64,000 bases of DNA, from contig NZ_BEWN01000001.1 in assembly GCF_002723955.1 (NCBI RefSeq), forward strand, positions 62,001 through 126,000. Reading direction: 5' to 3'. Under the pieces are notes generated by a model, which was not told the DNA's origin, did not search any database, and was given only the letters and a program-made list of their open reading frames with translations. This DNA is from Gluconobacter frateurii. Its GTDB lineage: Bacteria > Pseudomonadota > Alphaproteobacteria > Acetobacterales > Acetobacteraceae. Of the stretch, positions 17,377 to 26,835 are shown one piece after another (within the stretch, counting starts at the first letter, position 1; the number at the start of each line of letters is the position of its first letter). The position numbers and the translations under genes are program-made.

Positions 17377-20300
17377 GCGAGATTCGCAACCGCGCTGACG
17401 TTATTGCTGAAGCCGATCGCACCCAGCTTGCAGCGTCTGACCCAATGGCGTCCGTCTTCGTGTCCGCGTCTGCTGGATCAGGTAAGACGAAGCTGCTGAT
17501 TGATCGTCTGCTTCGTCTGATGCTGCCCCTTGAAGTAGAAGCAGATGATGGGTCGATTGTGTTGGCCGAAGGGGCAAACCCATCCCGCATCCTGTGCCTG
17601 ACCTACACCAAGGCCGCGGCCGCGGAGATGGCCAATCGTCTCCAGTCCCGGCTTGGCGAATGGGTGTCGCTCCCGGATGAGCGTCTGGGCCGGGAACTTG
17701 AGAAACTGCGTGTTCCCAATACGGATGAGACACGGCGTGCAGCCCGTGCGCTGTTCCTGAAGGTTCTGGACCTGCCGGGCGGTTTGCGGATCGAGACGAT
17801 CCATGCGTTCTGTCAGTCTCTACTGCGACGTTTCCCGCTGGAAGCGTCCGTTGATCCGCATTTCACCCTGATGGAAGATACGGACACAACGCTGGCTTTG
17901 CGGGAAGCCATGGAAGATGAACTCGCCAAGGCTCCGAAAATCGTGGCGGAAGTGGCGGGAACCATCGGGATCGACAGGTTCTTCCAGCGGATCCGCGCTC
18001 TGAATATGGAAGAAAGTCGCGTCCGTCCCCTGCTGGACCGTTGGCAGATCCTGCCGGACGCTGTGCTGAGCGCCTATCGGGGCGCCCTGAAAGCCGGGCA
18101 GGAGGCGGCGTCTGATCTGGAAGGGTTGATCTGTCAGCCACGCAAGGAAGCGGAATTGCGAGCCGGACTTCAGGCGGCGCTCGGCGTTGTCACGGCCGCT
18201 GCGAAGCCGACTGTGGAGCAGATGCTCCTGTGGCTCGGGACACAGTTGGAAGACCGTTCGGCACCCGTCTGGAGCAAATGTCTGCTGACGGACAAGGGCA
18301 CCGTGCGGCAGATGAACCGCATCATTAGCAAGAAAGCACAGGACGTCGTTCCTGAAATCGTGCCGCTGCTGGAAGAGGAAGGCCAGCGCCTCCTCGATCT
18401 GACAGAAAGCATCAAGCGCGCCGTGCTTCTTTCCCTGAATCGCGCGCTTCTGTCTCTTGCTGCGCCAATGCTGTCGAACTTTCGTGAGGGCAAGGCTGCG
18501 CGTGGACTGGTGGATTACAACGATCTCATTCAGGAAACGCGAAACCTGCTGGAAGATCCGGGTGCGGCCTGGGTGCTCTATAAACTGGATGGCGGTATCG
18601 ACCATCTGCTGCTGGATGAGGTGCAGGACAATTCCAGCCTTCAGTGGGAGATCGCCGGGGCTCTGACATCCGAGTTCTTTTCCGGTGAGGGTGCCTGGGA
18701 GCAGGGGCCGAGACCCCGCACAGTGTTCGCGGTCGGCGACTACAAACAGTCCATTTACGGATTTCAGGGCGCTGACCCGGAACAGTTTCATAGCTGGAGA
18801 GCCGAGTTTGCCCGTCGCGTTCAGAATGCGGGCCTGCCGTGGCGTGATCCGGATCTGAACGTCTCCTTCCGCTCCGTCACGCCCGTTCTGTCTTTCGTTG
18901 ATGCGGTCTTTTCCCAGCCGAATGCCGCACATGGTCTTTTGGAACAGGGGCAGGAGGCACTGCTTCCCCATGTGTCCGCACGTCCGGGGCAGGGTGGGCG
19001 CGTTGAACTCTGGCCGCTCGTCCCGGTGCTGGAAGGCGAGGACGATGATGAAGGTCTGACCCCCTGGCAGGCTCCGCAAGCCAATACCGGCCAGCGCAGT
19101 GCGCCGCAGCGTCTGGCGGAGGCGCTTGCCGGGTGGATTGATCAACAGATTGGTCGTTCGCCGCAACCGGGACAGGCGCCTTTGAAAGCGGGCGATGTTC
19201 TGATTCTCGTGCCGCGCCGTTCGTCCTTCCTGCGGTCTTTGATCCGGGCACTAAAATCGCGAAATGTGCCAGTGGCGACACTGGTGCGCGTCGGTTTGAC
19301 GCAGCAGGTGGCCGTTCGCGATCTCATGACGCTCTGTGCGGCACTGCTTTTGCCCCAAGACGATCTGACACTGGCGGCGGTTCTGACGTCTCCCCTTGGT
19401 GGCCTGAGCGATGATTCGCTGATGGCGCTGGCGACAAAAGATGGTCGCGCCCACGCCCTTGGCCCGAAAGGTCAGCCCCTCTGGACTGTCCTGCGGGAAC
19501 GTCATCGGGAGCGTGCGGAATGGCAGGCGGCATGGACGATGCTGTCTGCGCTTTATGCACGGGTGGATTATGCCACACCGTACCGCCTGCTGGCCGAAGC
19601 GCTTGGCCCGCATGGTGGGCGCACACGACTTCTGCGTCGTCTCGGGCCTGAAGCGGCTGAACCGGTGGACGAACTGCTGACCGCTGCCCTGCGCTACGAA
19701 GGGCTGCATCCTCCTTCGCTTCAGGGGTTTCTGCATTGGCTGGAAGCCAGCGAAATCACCAGTAAGCGTGAAGCCGAAAGCGAAACCGGGGCTGTCCGCG
19801 TCATGACCGTGCATGGGTCCAAGGGTTTGCAGGCCCGTCTGGTCGTGATGCCGGATACGTTGTCCCGTGCGCCAGCCAGTGGAGACTTCCTGTGGGAAGA
19901 GGCCGCCGGGCTGGACCTTCCGATCTGGGTGCCGAAGAAAGATGCTGGCACGGATGTCACGACGGCCTTGTCTGCCCGGGATGCAGAGAAGGCGCGGGCG
20001 GAAAACAACCGTCTGCTCTACGTAGCCCTGACGCGCGCCAGTGACTGGCTGGTGATCTGCGGAGCCTCCACGAAACGTCAGCCGGAAGACACGAGCTGGT
20101 ATCGTCAGTGTCAGGCCGGGTTCGAAACGCTCATCAATGCGCGATCCGAACCGCTGGGACTGGGGTGGGACGGAGACCGTCTGGTTCTGGAAGAAGAGCG
20201 GAGCGTGGCTCCTGCGCCGGATGCCACGCCGCAGATCGTCGCGCCCATGCTGGAATTGCCTGCGTGGCTCGGTCGTGCGCCTGACTGGCGCGCGGACGTC

Positions 20301-20930
20301 GCCCCGATGGAAGACGCCATGACGCGCCCTTTGGCTCCAAGTCGGCCAGATGGCGCAGAGTTTGGGGAAGTGCCCGCAGCCCGTTCCCCGCTGGAACTGC
20401 TTGCGGGCAGGCCAAAGCCCGTTCGGGAACAGGCCATGCGGCGCGGCACGATGATCCATCGCCTGCTTCAACTTTTGCCGGAAACGCCTTCTGAAGACCG
20501 GCTGGCGCTTGCAACCCGCTGGCTCTCCAGGCCTGCGCTCGGGCTGACAGAGAGTGAGGTCGGGCGTCTGACGGATCAGGTCATGGGCGTCCTGCACCAT
20601 CCAGATCTCGCGCCCCTGTTTCAGGCGGGCAGCAGGGCAGAGCAGCCGATTTCGGGCATCAGTGAGGGGCGCGTGGTCTTGGGGCAGGTGGATCGTCTGT
20701 GGATCGGGGACGGAGAAATCTGGATTTGTGACTACAAAACGAACCGTACTCCCCCGATTCGGGTCGAGCGAACACCGGTGGCCTATGTACGGCAGATGGC
20801 GGCCTATCGGGCTGTTCTCCAGCAACTACATCCTGATTTTGCCATTCACTGTTCACTGGTCTGGACGGAGGGACCGTCCGTTATGGTTCTTCCGGATGGG
20901 CTTCTGGATCGTGTACTGGAGGAGTCTTGA
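17373..20930 (+). CDS. addA: Double-strand break repair helicase AddA
   Basis: UvrD/RecB-like 3'-5' helicase plus nuclease, 1185 residues. Motif I is ASAGSGKTKLLIDR (residues about 32-45), motif Ia CLTYTKAAAAEMANRL, motif II LLLDEVQDNSSLQWEI, motif III FAVGDYKQSIYGFQGA, motif V VRVMTVHGSKGLQARLV and motif VI RLLYVALTRASDWLVI. The C-terminal nuclease contains GQVDRLWIG and WICDYKTN. AAGGAG at 17360 precedes the start, which overlaps the addB stop. With AddB it provides RecBCD-type function; no recBCD gene is in the window. Confidence 0.95.
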   Translation: MSEIRNRADVIAEADRTQLAASDPMASVFVSASAGSGKTKLLIDRLLRLMLPLEVEADDGSIVLAEGANPSRILCLTYTKAAAAEMANRLQSRLGEWVSLPDERLGRELEKLRVPNTDETRRAARALFLKVLDLPGGLRIETIHAFCQSLLRRFPLEASVDPHFTLMEDTDTTLALREAMEDELAKAPKIVAEVAGTIGIDRFFQRIRALNMEESRVRPLLDRWQILPDAVLSAYRGALKAGQEAASDLEGLICQPRKEAELRAGLQAALGVVTAAAKPTVEQMLLWLGTQLEDRSAPVWSKCLLTDKGTVRQMNRIISKKAQDVVPEIVPLLEEEGQRLLDLTESIKRAVLLSLNRALLSLAAPMLSNFREGKAARGLVDYNDLIQETRNLLEDPGAAWVLYKLDGGIDHLLLDEVQDNSSLQWEIAGALTSEFFSGEGAWEQGPRPRTVFAVGDYKQSIYGFQGADPEQFHSWRAEFARRVQNAGLPWRDPDLNVSFRSVTPVLSFVDAVFSQPNAAHGLLEQGQEALLPHVSARPGQGGRVELWPLVPVLEGEDDDEGLTPWQAPQANTGQRSAPQRLAEALAGWIDQQIGRSPQPGQAPLKAGDVLILVPRRSSFLRSLIRALKSRNVPVATLVRVGLTQQVAVRDLMTLCAALLLPQDDLTLAAVLTSPLGGLSDDSLMALATKDGRAHALGPKGQPLWTVLRERHRERAEWQAAWTMLSALYARVDYATPYRLLAEALGPHGGRTRLLRRLGPEAAEPVDELLTAALRYEGLHPPSLQGFLHWLEASEITSKREAESETGAVRVMTVHGSKGLQARLVVMPDTLSRAPASGDFLWEEAAGLDLPIWVPKKDAGTDVTTALSARDAEKARAENNRLLYVALTRASDWLVICGASTKRQPEDTSWYRQCQAGFETLINARSEPLGLGWDGDRLVLEEERSVAPAPDATPQIVAPMLELPAWLGRAPDWRADVAPMEDAMTRPLAPSRPDGAEFGEVPAARSPLELLAGRPKPVREQAMRRGTMIHRLLQLLPETPSEDRLALATRWLSRPALGLTESEVGRLTDQVMGVLHHPDLAPLFQAGSRAEQPISGISEGRVVLGQVDRLWIGDGEIWICDYKTNRTPPIRVERTPVAYVRQMAAYRAVLQQLHPDFAIHCSLVWTEGPSVMVLPDGLLDRVLEES

Positions 20931-21013
20931 TTTAATGGGCAGGCTCTTGCAGTCCTGACCAGAGAAGCCGATATCGGTTTACAGAAACACGTTTCATCAC
21001 AAGGAACACGTCC

Positions 21014-21340
21014 ATGAGCGCAAATACGGTTGCCGTTACGGATAGCAGCTTTGAAACAGACGTCCTGAAGTCTGACGGCCCGGTTCTGGTCGATTTCTGG
21101 GCAGAATGGTGCGGTCCGTGCAAGATGATTGCTCCGGCGCTCGAGGAAATCGGCGCTGAGTATCAGGGCCGCCTGAAGGTCGCCAAGGTCAACATCGACT
21201 CCAACCCGGAAGCCCCCACGCAGTATGGCGTCCGCAGCATCCCGACGCTGATCGTCTTCAAGGACGGCAAGCCGGTTGCGCAGCAGATGGGTGCGATGCC
21301 GAAGAGCCAGCTCAAGGCCTGGATCGAAAAATCCATCTGA
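21014..21340 (+). CDS. trxA: Thioredoxin
   Basis: 108-residue cytosolic disulfide reductase. The active site WCGPC has cysteines 33 and 36, cis-proline is in RSIPTLIVF, and the fold is complete from [15 protein letters not shown] to the C-terminal helix. AAGGAA lies ten nt before the ATG. It follows addA with an 83-nt gap that may hold its own promoter. A hairpin follows at 21360. Confidence 0.97.
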   Translation: MSANTVAVTDSSFETDVLKSDGPVLVDFWAEWCGPCKMIAPALEEIGAEYQGRLKVAKVNIDSNPEAPTQYGVRSIPTLIVFKDGKPVAQQMGAMPKSQLKAWIEKSI

Positions 21341-21359
21341 TCTGACGGCTACTCGCTAT

Positions 21360-21386
21360 CCACTGTCCTTCATTCGAGGGCAGTGG
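21360..21386 (+). terminator. Stem-loop between trxA and rnd
   Basis: Arms CCACTGTCCT and AGGGCAGTGG (one mismatch) with a 7-nt loop, 20 nt after the trxA stop. There is no clear T-run, so it is only a probable 3' end. Confidence 0.5.
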
Positions 21387-21426
21387 GGGCGTGGTCAGAG
21401 GCGATTCCTTTGTGTAGGATCGGGCC

Positions 21427-22632
21427 ATGCGTCCGAAAGCCTCTGATTTCCCGTCCCCCGTCATCGTGACCTCTAGCGAGGAGGTTGCACGGCTCTGCAA
21501 CAAGCTGAAGCAGGAGCCGTTTGTTACTATCGATACGGAATTCGTTCGGGAAAAGACCTACTGGCCCGAACTCTGCCTCGTGCAGCTTGCTGGCGAAGAA
21601 GACGTCGCCGTTATTGATACGCTGGCGCCGGGTATTGATCTGGCTCCATTGGGCGAGCTTCTGGATGAGCCCGGATGCATCAAGGTGTTCCATGCCGCGC
21701 GGCAGGATCTTGAAATCTTCCTTCATATTTTCGACCGGCTTCCGCAGTCCCTGTTTGATACACAGGTGGCAGCGATGGTGGCCGGATTTGGCGATCAGGT
21801 CGGCTATGACAGTCTTGTGGGCGCCATTACGGGGCAGGCTATCGACAAGGCGCATCGTTTCAGTGACTGGTCAGCCCGTCCGTTGACGAAGGCCCAGATT
21901 GCCTACGCAGCAGCAGACGTGACGCATCTCCGCACGGTCTATCTTGCGCTTCGCAAGCAGCTTGAGGACGAAGGTCGTCTGCGCTGGGCGGATGCCGAGC
22001 AGGCTGTTCTGACATCTGAAGAGACTTTCCGCCCTGACCCGCGCCGCCTGTGGGAAAAGCTCAAGGCCCGCACGAATAACCGCAGGATGCTCGGTATCCT
22101 GAGAGAAATCGTGGCATGGCGTGAGCAGGAAGCGCAGAACGCGGATATTCCCCGTCAGCGTGTTATCCGGGACGAAAGTCTGCTCGAAATTGCTGCCATC
22201 AAGCCGAACAGCATCGAGGCGCTGGCCCGCGTGCGTGGGGTGACCCGTGGTTTTGCGGAAGGCAAGATGGGGCAGGGGCTTCTGGAGGCTGTCCGTATTG
22301 GTGAGAGCCTTCCGGATGCAGATCTGCCAAAGCCCCCCTCCAAATCAGACAAGGGACGTCCTTCTGCGGCGTTGGTAGCGTTGCTTCGGGTTCTTCAGAC
22401 GGCCAAGTGTGAGCAGCACAAGGTTGCGCCACGTCTCGTGGCCTCGTCCGATGATCTGGACCGGATTGCGCTGGGTGAGACGGAAGTCGGTGCGCTCAGG
22501 GGCTGGCGTCGGGAAGTTTTCGGGCTGGATGCGCAGGCGCTGGTCCGTGGTGAGATTGCACTGGCCGTTGTAAAAGGCTGTGTTGAACTTCAACGGGTTG
22601 CACCAGAAGGTGAGCCCGTCGAGGCAGAATAA
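21427..22632 (+). CDS. rnd: Ribonuclease D
   Basis: 3'-5' exoribonuclease in tRNA and small-RNA 3' maturation, 401 residues. The DEDDy exonuclease domain has FVTIDTEFVREKTYWPELCLVQLA (Exo I), FHAARQDLEIF (Exo II) and IAYAAADVTHLRTVYLAL (Exo III). The HRDC helix bundle follows in the C-terminal half (LREIVAWREQEAQNADIPRQRVI...ALARVRGVTRGFAEG). The ATG at 21427 directly follows the short intergenic hairpin region after trxA. The C-terminal tail after about residue 310 is variable. Confidence 0.94.
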   Translation: MRPKASDFPSPVIVTSSEEVARLCNKLKQEPFVTIDTEFVREKTYWPELCLVQLAGEEDVAVIDTLAPGIDLAPLGELLDEPGCIKVFHAARQDLEIFLHIFDRLPQSLFDTQVAAMVAGFGDQVGYDSLVGAITGQAIDKAHRFSDWSARPLTKAQIAYAAADVTHLRTVYLALRKQLEDEGRLRWADAEQAVLTSEETFRPDPRRLWEKLKARTNNRRMLGILREIVAWREQEAQNADIPRQRVIRDESLLEIAAIKPNSIEALARVRGVTRGFAEGKMGQGLLEAVRIGESLPDADLPKPPSKSDKGRPSAALVALLRVLQTAKCEQHKVAPRLVASSDDLDRIALGETEVGALRGWRREVFGLDAQALVRGEIALAVVKGCVELQRVAPEGEPVEAE

Positions 22633-22763
22633 GCGTCTTCGACGTATGGATGGCTTTCTGGTAAGGAACGTCAGCCAGATTATCCCAACCCTGTGATCAG
22701 GGTTGGTCGGGCAACAGGATAGTGGGCCAGACAGGCCCGGATGCGGGACAGAGGAACCGGTAT

Positions 22764-23408
22764 ATGGACTGGACGGACGAGACGATCGCCAGACTTCGGG
22801 AGCTGTGGAGTCAGGGACTTTCGACCGCTGAAATCGGCCGCCAGCTTTCCATCACGAAGAATGCTGTTGTTGGCAAAGCCCACCGTCTGGGCCTGCCACC
22901 GCGCCCATCTCCGATCCGCAACCGCAAGGTGAAGGACGGGGAAACACCGTCCACGGAGACACCCCGCCGCAAGCCGCCCACCCGTAAGGTAGCAGCTCCG
23001 AAAGCTGAGGCATCTGCAGATCTTCTGGTGGAAAAGACTGAAGCAAAGCCGGCGGCAGTCAAGGCTGACACTCCAAAGTCTGCGCCGGCCAAACCGTCGC
23101 CCGCTCTGGAAAGCGTCATGATGTCTCCGCCGCCGCGTCCAGTCGCTGCAAAAGTGGACTCTCCTGCGCGTGTGGCTCCTGTTGCCCCAGAGCCTCGTGT
23201 TCCCCCGCCGGTTCGTCCTGCTCCGCCTCCAAGGTTTACAGCCAGTATCGACCGTCCGGCCCGTCGTGGTCCGTCCTGCTGCTGGCCGATCGGTGATCCG
23301 GGAACACCGGGTTTCCATTTCTGTGGGGCAACACCGTTGCCCGGAAAACCCTACTGTGCGGAACATGCCGCCATTGCTTACGTGAAGATCCGGGATCGCC
23401 GGGATTGA
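22764..23408 (+). CDS. gcrA: GcrA family cell-cycle regulator
   Basis: In Caulobacter, GcrA binds sigma70 holoenzyme and CcrM-methylated GANTC promoters to drive cell-cycle genes. The 214-residue product has the conserved N-terminal helix-turn-helix-like segment WTDETIARLRELWSQGLS...AEIGRQLS and KNAVVGKAHRLGLPPRPSP. A long Pro/Ala/Lys linker follows, then the C-terminal Cys-rich module SCCWPIGDPGTPGFHFCG...PYCAEHAA that contacts sigma. GAGGAA at 22751 supports the chosen ATG. The linker is long but within what the family allows. A terminator follows immediately. Confidence 0.92.
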   Translation: MDWTDETIARLRELWSQGLSTAEIGRQLSITKNAVVGKAHRLGLPPRPSPIRNRKVKDGETPSTETPRRKPPTRKVAAPKAEASADLLVEKTEAKPAAVKADTPKSAPAKPSPALESVMMSPPPRPVAAKVDSPARVAPVAPEPRVPPPVRPAPPPRFTASIDRPARRGPSCCWPIGDPGTPGFHFCGATPLPGKPYCAEHAAIAYVKIRDRRD

Positions 23409-23412
23409 ACAG

Positions 23413-23444
23413 AAAAAGCCGCCCGGTCAGGGCGGCTTTTTTTT
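23413..23444 (+). terminator. Intrinsic terminator of gcrA
   Basis: AAAAGCCGCCC / GGGCGGCTTTT hairpin with a short loop and eight Ts, 5 nt after the gcrA stop. It may also serve the convergent TonB-like gene. Confidence 0.92.
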
Positions 23445-23467
23445 ATGAATCAGGAGGATATTCCTGA

Positions 23468-23896
23468 TCACTCTATTATGAAATTGATGTGCAATTTAAA
23501 ATCGGGGCTGGGTACGGCTTTACCGTTCTGCAGAGCGGGATGATAAATGGCGCGTTCCGCATACAGCAGAGCCGTCTGATTGAACTCGATGTAATGTCCC
23601 TGCGTGACATGGCAACTGTGTGCATGTCCCTCAGCATCAATGTCGCAGTGAACTGAGACGTTATCCGCAAGCTGTTGTTTCAGAAGACGAGCAGGGTATT
23701 GCGGGTTGGACGTCAGGAAATGATTTACGGAAGCGGGCCGGGTCTGATGCGACCTGTCTGGAAGATACCAGGCGAGGCTGAGACACTGCATCAGGCAGAT
23801 GCAGAACATGAGTGGACCAAGCCAGCCTGAATTGCTGGCCTCTTCCTTGGGAAGAGGTGCAGGTTCTGTATCAGGCTTCTGTGGCGGTAGCTCCAT
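23468..23896 (-). CDS. TonB-like protein with one membrane anchor
   Basis: 142 residues. A Pro/Glu-rich cytosolic start (MELPPQKPDTEPAPLPKEE) is followed by one hydrophobic segment at about 26-45 (LGPLMFCICLMQCLSLAW) and a periplasmic part. The periplasmic part contains NPQYPARLL...VSVHCDIDAEGHAHSCHV and RAIYHPALQNGKAVPS, the pattern of TonB C-terminal domains (NPxYP, G-x-V, A...YxPA-xNG). It lacks the long Pro-rich spacer and neighbouring exbB/exbD, so it may be a short or specialised TonB. The protein is weakly conserved and the role in outer-membrane energising is inferred from the fold pattern. Confidence 0.65.
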   Translation of the reverse strand: MELPPQKPDTEPAPLPKEEASNSGWLGPLMFCICLMQCLSLAWYLPDRSHQTRPASVNHFLTSNPQYPARLLKQQLADNVSVHCDIDAEGHAHSCHVTQGHYIEFNQTALLYAERAIYHPALQNGKAVPSPDFKLHINFIIE

Positions 23897-23983
23897 TTCC
23901 CCTCACACTTCGCATGTGTCGGGTCTAAATGTAACTTAACGTTACTGAATGAAAAGCCTTTTTGTGCTCTGGAATTACATACC

Positions 23984-24020
23984 CATAAAAAAGACCGGCT
24001 TCTGTAGGGCCGGTCTTTGC
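23984..24020 (-). terminator. Intrinsic terminator of the RND efflux operon
   Basis: Hairpin AAAGACCGGC / GCCGGTCTTT with a T-run on the minus strand, 6 nt beyond the stop of the outer-membrane gene. Confidence 0.88.
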
Positions 24021-24025
24021 AGGGA

Positions 24026-25657
24026 TTAGTGAGAGGTGTTGGAAAGACTTCCCATGGGCAGCGCAGGCAGTGTGTTGCCCTGACCCAGTCCCGGTGTGTC
24101 GGGAGCAGAGGAGTTCAGGTTTTCGAACTGCTCTGGATGCTGGGACGCATTAACGTCACCAACCGGTTGGGGGTGATGCAGGTTGTCGTATTGCAGCGGC
24201 TCCACGGAGAGCGTCTGATCCATGGTCGGCAGGTTGCGTGTTGACCATCCGCCACCCAGGCTGCGGATCAGATCGACATCTGCTTTGTAGAGGCGGGTTG
24301 CGATTTCAACCTGATGAATTCGGCTTTCCAGTGTGTTTTCCTGGCTGAAAATAGCTTCCAGATAGGTGCCAACACCGCCCTGATAGAGCGTCATGGTCAT
24401 GTTCTGGGTGTCCAGATTGGCTTTGACGGCCTGCTCAAGAGCAGCATTTTCCTTGGACAGACGCTCCGTGCGGGACAGTCCGTCTTCCACTTCGCGGAAA
24501 GCAGACAGAACTTTCATGCGGTATTCGTCCCGCGTTTCACGATAAGCCGACCAAGTGCGCTGAAGCTCCGCACGACGCAGGCCGCCATCAAAGAGCGGCA
24601 TGTCCAGACTTGCCCCATAGGTCCAGAGCGAGTTGGCCAGATTGGCAAGATCAAAACCGTTGGACGCGAAACCGCCTCCGAGCTTCAGAGCGATATGCGG
24701 ATAGAAAGCCGCACGCGCGATGCCGATTTCCCGGTTGGCCTGCGCCATTTCGCGCTCTGCGGAGGCGATATCCGGGCGACGCTGAAGCAGCTCGGAAGGA
24801 ACAGAAGCCGGAATGCTGGGCTGGATGAAGCTGAAGGTCTGAATCTGCGGAATATGGAACGCAGAGGGAGACGAGTTGGTCAGAACCGCAATCGCGTGTT
24901 CCGTGACCTGACGGGCCGCCTGAATATCCAGCTGCGCGGCCTGTGTCGTGTAAAGCTGCGCCTGCGCGCGTGCCAGATCCAGACGGGGTGCGGCCTGATT
25001 CTGAACCTGATTTTCCGTAATGGTGACGGCGCGTTTGTAGAAGGAAATGGACTGCTCGTAGATCGCGTCCTGTGCGTCATAACCACGCAGTTCAATATAA
25101 TCGCGCGCCAGTTCGGCCTGTGTGCTCAGGCGTGCCATGGCGAAGTCCGCTGCACGCTGCTGGGCAAACTGCTTCTGGGATCGCACGCGGTTACGAATGG
25201 ATGACCAGAAATCCGGCTCCCAGGACACCAGTCCGCCGTAATCTTCTTCAGTTTGGGTGAGGGTGGCACCATTGCGGAACAGGCGGTCGGCAGACTGTTT
25301 GTTGTCTGACGCACCCGCTTCCATGCTGGCGTGCGGAAGCAGCTCGGAGCGTGCGACCGCAACGAGCGACCGTGCCTGAATGAAGCGTTCTGCCGCAGCC
25401 TGAATGTCGCCGTTGTCTGCTGTTGCCCGTTCTTCCAGTTCATTTAGAAGCGGGTCATGCAACATGGTCCACCAGTTTTCCGGGAGGACTGTGTCAGCGG
25501 GCGTTGCGATAGCGAACGGGGCCTGACCCTGCCAGCTTGCTGGAACAACAAAGTTCGGAGCCTTGTAAGTCGGTGCCAGATCGCAGGCAGAAAGTCCCAG
25601 CAGGGACAGGGCTGAACCGCAAGCGAGCGAGACGCGACGAAGAATAGGGTTCATCAT
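24026..25657 (-). CDS. RND efflux outer-membrane lipoprotein (NodT/OprM family)
   Basis: TolC-like channel lipoprotein of 543 residues. The lipoprotein signal MMNPILRRVSLACGSALSLLGLSACDLAPTY ends in lipobox LSAC, with acylated Cys near residue 25. The NodT signature NWWTMLHDPLLNELEERA follows, then two OEP repeats with RRPDIASAEREMAQANREIGIARAAFYP. The C-terminal tail after about residue 490 (HHPQPVGDVNAS...) is extra and Pro/Asn-rich. It is the last gene of the three-gene operon and overlaps the membrane-fusion gene by a few bases. Confidence 0.93.
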   Translation of the reverse strand: MMNPILRRVSLACGSALSLLGLSACDLAPTYKAPNFVVPASWQGQAPFAIATPADTVLPENWWTMLHDPLLNELEERATADNGDIQAAAERFIQARSLVAVARSELLPHASMEAGASDNKQSADRLFRNGATLTQTEEDYGGLVSWEPDFWSSIRNRVRSQKQFAQQRAADFAMARLSTQAELARDYIELRGYDAQDAIYEQSISFYKRAVTITENQVQNQAAPRLDLARAQAQLYTTQAAQLDIQAARQVTEHAIAVLTNSSPSAFHIPQIQTFSFIQPSIPASVPSELLQRRPDIASAEREMAQANREIGIARAAFYPHIALKLGGGFASNGFDLANLANSLWTYGASLDMPLFDGGLRRAELQRTWSAYRETRDEYRMKVLSAFREVEDGLSRTERLSKENAALEQAVKANLDTQNMTMTLYQGGVGTYLEAIFSQENTLESRIHQVEIATRLYKADVDLIRSLGGGWSTRNLPTMDQTLSVEPLQYDNLHHPQPVGDVNASQHPEQFENLNSSAPDTPGLGQGNTLPALPMGSLSNTSH

Positions 25658-26835
25658 CAGTCTTTTCCAAAGCCGGACTGGTTGTAGCCGCGCTGACCGT
25701 CCACGACATTCACCTTGTCGCCTTCCAGCACGTCGGCTGGCGGGTTGGAGATGATGCGGTCGGTCGGGGAAATGCCTGTCTGGATTTCGGTCGAGGTGTC
25801 TGCCATACGGCCAACCGTCACATTCCGGTAATGCACACGGCTGCTCTCATCCACGACCGCGACCTGCATGCCCTTTTCCTGGAAAACGAGTGCACTGGTC
25901 GGGATTTCGTACAGATGTGCGTCTTCGTTGTGGGACTTCAGGGCTGCGGAGGCGAAGGTGCCGGGCCACAGGACTTCGTCCTTGTTCTCAAGTGTAAACT
26001 CGGCAACGGCTGTGCGGGTGTTGGGATCGAACCCGCGGGACGTCGTCAGGTACTTCGCTTCGAATGTGCGGCCACGATACTGCGGGACGCTGATGGTCGC
26101 CGTCAGGTCAGGTTGCAGAACATAGGAGAATGTTTCCGGCACGGAGACGAACAGACGAAGCTTCTGCACGTCCGCCACTGTGAAGAGTTCGGAAGCGCTA
26201 CCCGTTGAGTTCAGACCGCCGCCACCGTTGTTGACGTAATCGCCGACGTTGATGTTACGGGCCGTCACGACGCCATCGAACGGTGCAACGATGGTCTTGA
26301 ACTTCTCAAGAGCTTCGAAGTGATCGACGTTCCGCTGTGCGGCGTCCACTTCTGCATGCGCAGACTGTTCGTTCGCGTTGGAGACCGAGACGGACTGCCC
26401 CGAGACGGACTGAGACCGTCCCATGGCGCGCCAGCGTTCTGCCGTGACGGTAGCGAGATGATATTTCGCCATCACGGAGTCCAGATCAGCCTTGGCCTGC
26501 GCATATTGTGCATCAAGGGCTGGGGCATTGATCTCGGCCAGAGCGTCACCGGCTTTCACATGAGCGCCGTAGTCCTTGTACCACATCTTCACGTAGCCAG
26601 AGACCTGCGGATAGATCGGCGCCTGATACCAGGCATCAATCGTGCCGGGGAGCGTCAGGGCGACCTTTTCCGGGGACTGCTTGGGATTGATGACTGCAAC
26701 GTTCGGGATCGCGCCGGCTTCGGTGTCAGCCTTCAGTTCCGTTGCCGCATGGGTTTTTTCAACAACGATGAAGCCCACGTAAAGCGCGAGAACGCAGCTT
26801 CCCGCAATGGCGAAGATTTTCGGAGAGCTGGCCAT
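25657..26835 (-). CDS. RND efflux periplasmic adaptor (membrane fusion protein)
   Basis: 392 residues. One N-terminal membrane anchor (FAIAGSCVLALYVGFIVV) is followed by the barrel-sandwich pattern GTIDAWYQAPIYPQVSGYVKMWYKDYGAHVKAGDALAEI, an alpha-hairpin of about 80 residues, FKTIVAPFDGVVTARNINVGDYV, the beta-barrel (LRLFVSVPETFSYVL) and the membrane-proximal domain. It bridges the inner-membrane pump and the outer-membrane channel. Start and stop overlap the neighbouring genes, so translation is coupled. There is no local cue to the exported compound. Confidence 0.93.
   Translation of the reverse strand: MASSPKIFAIAGSCVLALYVGFIVVEKTHAATELKADTEAGAIPNVAVINPKQSPEKVALTLPGTIDAWYQAPIYPQVSGYVKMWYKDYGAHVKAGDALAEINAPALDAQYAQAKADLDSVMAKYHLATVTAERWRAMGRSQSVSGQSVSVSNANEQSAHAEVDAAQRNVDHFEALEKFKTIVAPFDGVVTARNINVGDYVNNGGGGLNSTGSASELFTVADVQKLRLFVSVPETFSYVLQPDLTATISVPQYRGRTFEAKYLTTSRGFDPNTRTAVAEFTLENKDEVLWPGTFASAALKSHNEDAHLYEIPTSALVFQEKGMQVAVVDESSRVHYRNVTVGRMADTSTEIQTGISPTDRIISNPPADVLEGDKVNVVDGQRGYNQSGFGKD

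Noticed and set aside
19251-20825. 524-codon minus-strand frame across addA (and another at 17820-19166)
   Set aside because: Helicase and nuclease motifs of addA fix the plus strand; antisense frames are Arg/Gln/His-rich shadows.
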